From Topomyia yanbarensis (Eukaryota; Arthropoda; Insecta; Diptera; Culicidae): a stretch of 64,000 nucleotides of DNA. Below are positions 58,546-64,000 of this stretch, piece by piece. The notes under the pieces were generated by a model. It was not told where the DNA came from, made no database searches, and worked only from the letters and a program-made list of their open reading frames with translations. The number at the start of each line of letters is the position of its first letter. The stretch's first letter is position 1. The position numbers and the translations under genes are program-made. Location of the stretch: positions 30,924,497 through 30,988,496 of the forward strand of contig NC_080670.1 in NCBI RefSeq assembly GCF_030247195.1, read 5' to 3'.

Positions 58546-59225
58546 CACGTGCGGATATGTTAACAATATGTTCACATCGATTAATCAGAGATGATTAAAC
58601 CGATTCTTATAATCTAAGATTCAAATGAAACGTACAACATCCATATCGCCTGCTATTTAATTTTACTCAAATCCGACTTCAAGTTTCGGAATTATGAGTT
58701 GAAGAGTGCGGTCACATAGAAAATTCAATTATAATTTGTCCAGATCAGCTTCTCGGAATCATTTGAACCGATTTGCACCAGCTTCGATTTAAATGAAAGG
58801 TACAACGTTCCTATCAGTTGTCATTGAATTTTTCGTGGATACAACTTCCTCGTGGACTGCTATAAAGTTCTATATGCATTACTTATATAGTTGCGGAAAT
58901 ATAAACTGGATTGTTCGGTCACATATGTTGTAAGTAGGGGTTCTTGTTTGCCCGGCGAACCCTTCTTTTCAGGGCGGCCTAGGTGCCTCTACAGAATTTC
59001 GGATTTTCGTAACAACAAAAAAAGGTAAACAAACAAAATAAATTTACAAATTTACCGACTTATATTCCTCTACTTCCTCTTCCTGTACTGTGCGCTGCTG
59101 GATCTCGTCGATCTGCTACTACCGTTGGCGGGAAGGCGGGCGGTTTCTTCCGACCGGCCGGGACTACACCGGCCGAGTTCTCCCGGAATGGCGTTGGCTG
59201 CTCCGGCAGCGGTCCTTGGCGTTTA
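58546..59225. other. No gene recognised
   Basis: 58.6-58.9 kb resembles the CATTTGAAC/CGATTTG style of the 50-53 kb repeat family (for example TTCAAATGAAACGTACAACA). From 58,930 it becomes GC-rich (CCGGCGAACCC) without a recognisable domain; a retroelement terminal region is possible. Confidence 0.35.
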
Positions 59226-59513
59226 GCTAGGGAGGTGAGCTTGGCTCCTTTGTTGGAACTTCCCTAGCGACGTTGGCGACGAATCGCCGGATCGTCTACT
59301 CGCCGTAAACGATCCCGGAAGTTACCGCAGTAAACTTCCCAGGGGGAACCTTTGTCCGCCCTGCTTCGTTCTCCTTGGCAATTAACTGTGGAGGAGAGCT
59401 TGGCTCGTTCGACTGATCCTCCACAGTGAGAACGGCACTGGTGTCACTTGGGTCCTTTTTATTTAGCCGGGGAAGCGAGTAGCTCCTTAGCGATTAACTT
59501 CCCGTCTCGGCGA
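59226..59513 (+). repeat. Three successive stem-loops with similar loops
   Basis: Stem 1 is GCTAGGGA/TCCCTAGC (59,226-59,268). Stem 2 is ACTGTGGAGGA/TCCTCCACAGT (59,385-59,427). Stem 3 is GGGAAG/CTTCCC (59,470-59,503). Loops share GAGCTTGGCTCCTT, GAGCTTGGCTCGTT and GAGTAGCTCCTT while the stems differ but still pair. Confidence 0.75.
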
Positions 59514-61098
59514 CCCTACACCAGGACTTTTTCGTATGCCCGGACGATACACTGACGGATTTCAGTTGCCGTCACACGCGCGCACTGAACTTTTGTTACG
59601 GTGGCGGGAAACTGTCTCGAAAAAAGGAATAAATCTGGAACGTCTGTTCCTGGCTGTGGTCCATCACTTTCTGTTCACTCTAACACGATGGCCGCCTTCC
59701 GCACTCGACTATCACAAACCGCCAACCGCCTTGTCGCACAGCTGTCAACGATGAGTAGCATAACCAGTACACACGAATTTTTGCAAGAGGAGAGCGGTAG
59801 CCTACCTAAGCCTTATGTTACTAATTCACAAACATAAAACAAAAATTATCTAACCTATCTGTACGAATAAAACCGTTCACAAACGCGAAAATGAACAAAA
59901 ATTTACAACTAAATGTGAACGGTACCGAACAACGGTGAGCATAATTTTACGTAAACAATACACTCTACGGAGTGTATACGCAAAAAAGGGTATATTTCCA
60001 CCCAGTGCTAAATTGTTACCCTGACGGGTTACAATGTAAATTCAACATAAGCCCGTTCTGCGGGAGTACATTGTAGTACTACGATATGAATGTAAATAAA
60101 ATCGAGCGGCCCCTCGAATAACTGGTCCGCTCAGCATGGGTAAAAGCTTCTGTAATTTCTCCCGAAATGCGAATGAGAGTGAGTGGTTGGTTGGAGTTCC
60201 TTCGAATGAACTGTCAGATGAGTGGTTGAGCACCCACCGGATCCAGCCGTGGTTGGAGCCGAGTTACTTTTGGCGGGTGGTCGCGACGCAGGCGTCGCCC
60301 CGCTTTTGATATAACCCTTTCTGCGACCGCAGAATAAGCTATAGTGGAGGGGAAACTATTTGTCTCTGGGTTTTGAAAGCCATTCGGCAGCACCCGGGAT
60401 TTGGTGGTAGAGGATCGAGGTCTGGGGATATTCAAAAGAAATTGAAGCCGTATACAAAAAAAGGCTTCGGGGAAACTTGCGTAATTTCGTGAACGATTGC
60501 GTAGTTCCGGTCACGAAGATATGACTCATGCTTTAAACTGAGGACTCCAAAGATCTGATTTTTCACTTTGTTCTGGATCGTGGAAGAGGCAGGAGTGGTT
60601 TAGTTTTTTTTCTCGCGCCTCGGTGTGGTTTTATAGTTCTAACTCGTACAAGTTAAGTGGCTTCCCGCATATCGAAGCAGTGGTTTAGAGTCGGTATTCC
60701 CGAATTAAGGTTTGAAGCTGATGCATCCCGTCACACCGATCATCATCCGTCATCAACCGCTTCTGACCCCGCCATCTAGCTACAAAGTTCCCGGTGAACC
60801 ATCCGGAAGAGCGACGACCGTCAAATTCGCGCTAGCTAGGGAGCAGCGTCGTTGCCAGCATACGTCCAGTTGCTGGGCACCGACTATCGATCAACCCACG
60901 TGGGAAACATGTAATGCAGTGACCTCCATCAGGTCAGACTCTGCCAGCAAACGACCGGGCAAATCGTTTGTGGCAACCGGATCAGCATCTCCAGCGGACA
61001 GGATCCTCGAGTGACCCACGTAAAACCATGGTAGTGTGAGTACTTATTTCCTTTTTTTTTGACATGCGCATGATCAATTTTGTTTAAACCCGCAAATG
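59514..61098. other. GC-richer DNA, no gene supported
   Basis: Short frames (59,536-59,837; 60,712-61,014) with no known domain. A GTGAACGGT/ACCGTTCAC inverted pair lies near 59,870-59,922. The composition suggests retroelement leader or terminal-repeat remains (inference). Confidence 0.35.
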
Positions 61099-61178
61099 CC
61101 GGTTCAGTGAGCTAAGTGACAGCGTTTTCGTGACAAGCTCAAAAAGCCCGGGTTCGAAACCCGATTATCAATTTTTTT
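61099..61178 (+). other. tRNA-like segment 1
   Basis: Contains a T-arm-like CCGGGTTCGAAACCCG with B box GGTTCGAAACC, and a T-run 18 bases later. An A-box-like GAGCTAAGTGAC lies upstream. No full cloverleaf could be drawn, so this is called tRNA-related, not a tRNA gene. Confidence 0.4.
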
Positions 61179-61360
61179 GTTCGGCGGTTTTATTTTTCCC
61201 ACCCCGTGAAAATCCTAGGTCAGCGATGAAATCGCTGTATTACACGCAAACACGCCGACTGTATATGCACGCACCGTAAGTTGAGCCACTCATTTTCGGA
61301 TGAACACCACGTTAGGTAGTTAGATTTTTGATATGCTTTGGGAAGGGAGAGAGACAGGAT

Positions 61361-61458
61361 AGGCAGTGACCATGTTGGTTAGCGCGCTGCGAGGAAATTA
61401 GCTAGCGAGTTGAAAGGCCTGGGTTCGAGACCCGAAATGTGAAATAAATATTTTTTTG
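61361..61458 (+). other. tRNA-like segment 2
   Basis: A-box-like TGGTTAGCGCGCTG, B box GGTTCGAGACC and a TTTTTTT run after an AAATA spacer. It has the same architecture as segment 1, about 260 bp away, but a different body. Possibly a second SINE family or a decayed tRNA pair. Confidence 0.45.
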
Positions 61459-63183
61459 TAAGCGAATTATGAGTTGAAGTGATTAAACAGTTTTTTTTTG
61501 CAGTAAACTATTTTTTGGTATTTTCTGGTGTAGGTAGTTTCACGATTTTCGGTCGTTTCCGTTTTTAGCTAGCAGAGTTGACTCCTTTTTCCTTCGACTC
61601 CACCTTTCCTAAATCGGCCACGATTGGGGACCTTGTGTTTGAGTAGATCTTTGCCTGTGATGATAAAAAGCGTTAGAGCTAATCAATTATACCGGTCTGA
61701 GGCCTTCTTTTTATACTGTTCTTGATTTCTAGTGAATGTTTTCACACTGGTAATCAAGGTACCTGAGTCCAGTTGGACCATTCTGGAGCCAGAACTCAGA
61801 AACAAATGGTACCCGCCCGTAGGAGGGGTCTCAATAGCTGGGCAAACCGAACAAGGCGAATGGTCTCCTTCGGGAGTGGCGCTGAAGCCATCCGCTAAAT
61901 ATTGATTTAGGCTCCGGCTCCAACTGCCTCGGGTTACAACATGTGGCCGTAGAAAGTTGACGATCGCGTGGGAACGAGCGTTTATTTTCGCGCGCTTTAG
62001 ACTGCGTTAATCAGATTATAACTGCTGCAGCCTACACTAAATAATCGATATGCTTTTTTATTTGCGAAATCTTGGGTGCACACCCAAAACTCGACGAGTA
62101 AGTTTCCATATTTTTGGTAATAGACCATGCAACTGCGCATTGCGTTTTTATATTGCCGAAAAGATTCTAAACGGTGGAATGGCAAACTTCGATAGCTGCA
62201 CATGTATGTGCATCACACAACCAAGTAGCTTTTCAGTATGCGCCAACTTTGGCTCTATCCGTATGTGGGATAATTCGGTCGATTCCTGTGTTTGTATTAG
62301 TACCGGAATTGTGGCTGGTTTCTGCTGGAACTCTGACTAGTTTCTGGCGAAATACAGGCAGAAACCAGCCGGAATTCCGAAGTTTTGTCACGTGGGTTGC
62401 TTTGTACCGGACTTTCGCCGTGGGTTCCAGATACCTAATTCCGATTTGAGCCCAGAACCCGAATCCAGACCATAGATCCAACCTAGTTTAGACTGGATCA
62501 GGACCTACTCCCGGATCCGGATGAGTACCCTGCTCTAACCCATCCCCTTTCCCCTTACTTTGTCCGGACCTGAGCAAGGCTCCGACTTGGTGTTCAGACC
62601 CAGATAAGCATCTGGATCCAGACCCTTTGGCTCTGATACGTGGATACAAACCGTAAGTCTTGCTTCTCGTACATGACGGGAAGGACTGTTCATAATTTGT
62701 ACAGTCGCTACCTTAGTGTTGACGTCCGGATAGAAAAGAGATTTCAACTCAAGTGTGTGAACTGATCTGCAGATCCGAAAACGTGTCGTGTAGTGAAAAA
62801 CGAAACCCATCTTGCTCTACATTATATTTGCTTTGCATGATGCGCAAAACACTGGCAAGCGAAATGCAACACACTTTTAGAAGCATTAATATGTATTGTA
62901 TAAGAATTTATGAAACGTGAAGGATCTCATATTCCACTTGTACTTTTGGAATGAGAGAGATTGTGAGTGTAAAGGCGAAGGAAATTCTCCCGATACCGAT
63001 TCTTCTTTGGTTTTAGCATTACAACTTCAACTTTGGCTCCCTGTCCGGGGCCATTTAGTACAGCACCTCCTTTAAGCCCTTCCCTTCTCGTTCCATTTCG
63101 CCCCACTTGCCCGATGAGCCATTCAGCTCCTTACTCTACTAAAATCTTGTTCGCGAACTACTCGTTCTAGTCTCAGACGATGG
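61459..63183. other. No gene recognised
   Basis: Includes a 13-bp perfect hairpin GGCTGGTTTCTGC/GCAGAAACCAGCC (62,313-62,370), embedded in GGAATT...AATTCC context. GATCC/CCAGAC-rich degenerate words occur at 62,460-62,640. No coding region could be supported. Confidence 0.4.
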
Positions 63184-63570
63184 ATCTAGCCTACTCCAAC
63201 GGCAAGTTCCCCGGCGAGAGAGGTTCTCCCGAAACCAAAGCAGCCAACCGAGGTGTCAAGGTTAGTTTGGCGATTCCGGTGGAGCAGCGCGTCCGGTGCC
63301 CCGACGACTCGCGACTGGTGGTGTCCCGTCGTGATCTACTCAATCTAGTTCCTGGCCGTTAATCTAGCTTACGCCGACGGAGAGTTCCCCGACGAAAGAA
63401 GTTCACACCACCGATTCTTCTTGGGTCAACCGGTAGGGTGCCGTCGTCGGTTCGGCGATTCTGGGTGGAGCGTGACTTCCGGTTCGATGGCGCCTCGGTG
63501 CTTTATCGCGGTCTACTCGACTAGTTCCCGGCGGTGAACGTAGCCCACTCTGGCGGAGAGTTTCCCGGCG
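63184..63570 (+). repeat. 177-bp tandem repeat, about 2.2 copies
   Basis: TAGC(C/T)(T/C)AC(T/G)CC..CGG..AGTTCCCCG recurs at 63,187, 63,365 and 63,541 (spacing 178 and 176). Each copy also contains GGCGATTC(C/T)GG and a GATCTACTC...CTAGTTCC phrase. The third copy stops abruptly at 63,570, where the next repeat begins. Confidence 0.8.
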
Positions 63571-64000
63571 ATAATAGACCTTTCTCGTCAAAAAATTTTA
63601 TACGCTAGAATGCTTCCTTTTTTATCCCCGATGCGTTACTGCATATTGCCGCGATGATTCGGTACCTCTAACTATTGAAAAAATCAAAAATTGTGCGAGC
63701 TGCTCATTTAACCCCATATTCTGAATACCTATCTTGCCTTGTTTCCCCGTATTTTTACACCATTTGGATGAATTTCCTGTGGGGAATACTAAAACGATGC
63801 CAGATCTGCATATATATTACTAAATCTGCGGATTTTGCAGTTTCGCTGCAGATTTTTGCAGATTACGAATATTTAGCAGAACAAAGCCTAAGTCAACTAA
63901 TTTTACCCAGCCTTCAACGTTTCTGATCATTGAAAATATCAACACACTACATTTCTATGTCAAATTTATTGAAGATTTTTGCGGAAATCTGCAGACTTTT
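63571..64000 (+). repeat. Dispersed repeat, inverted partner of 54,430-54,900
   Basis: Starts AATAGACCTTTCTCGTCAAA and runs off the window. Homologous along its whole visible length to the reverse complement of 54,460-54,900. It interrupts the 177-bp tandem repeat. Confidence 0.8.

Noticed and set aside
58928..60010. LTR of a BEL/Pao or gypsy retrotransposon
   Set aside because: The GC-rich block starts TGTTG and looks LTR-like, but no second copy, primer-binding site or gag/pol was found in the window.

Overview
This looks like nuclear DNA of an insect, most probably a culicine mosquito. The basis is established knowledge plus inference: one recognisable host gene of the insect Torso-ligand family (trunk), a mariner-type transposon whose catalytic spacing is DD37E (a family known from mosquitoes), RTE- and Jockey/R1-type LINE remains, a tRNA-derived SINE in three copies, and very abundant repeats around sparse genes. 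No prokaryotic, organellar or viral gene was seen.

Layout. 1-573: a 9-bp satellite (unit ATGAAAAAC) running in from outside the window. 2490-7344: a 4.86-kb non-autonomous hAT-like element with 8-bp target duplications. 7616-8944: a second 9-bp array that flips strand near 8550 and runs into SINE copy A (8945-9096). 9.1-11.3 kb: single-copy-looking DNA without a gene. 11.7-17.2 kb: two decayed LINEs on the minus strand, the second interrupted by 200 bp of (AT)n. 19,955-27,760: a T-rich, strand-asymmetric zone grading into almost 6 kb of the 9-bp satellite; it leaves five of six frames open, and the very long frames there are artefacts. 30,020-30,778: trunk, minus strand, the only intact host gene seen. 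32-38 kb: small inverted-repeat elements. 38.1-39.1 kb: a different 9-bp array (ATGAATCAA) holding SINE copy B. 40-42.5 kb: dispersed repeats and an RTE-type LINE tail. 43.4-43.7 and 50.26-53.41 kb: an interspersed repeat with a 3' hairpin and a matching 5' subterminal inverted repeat, resembling HINE/DINE-type rolling-circle elements; the larger cluster splits a J-domain (DnaJB6/mrj-like) fragment exactly between two codons. 55,147-56,386: a mariner-like element with complete ends. 56.4-58.5 kb: a 2-kb fold-back element carrying a nested 300-bp hAT-type MITE and SINE copy C, both with target duplications. 59-64 kb: GC-richer repeats, including stem-loops with similar loops, two tRNA-like segments, a 177-bp tandem repeat, and an inverted copy of the repeat at 54.4-54.9 kb.

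The window is therefore a repeat-dominated intergenic region around trunk. Its main interest is nested transposition history and satellite birth, not a gene pathway. The best candidates for something little described are the repeat family with co-varying ends at 43-53 kb, the long non-autonomous hAT-like element, and the association of SINE tails with 9-bp arrays.
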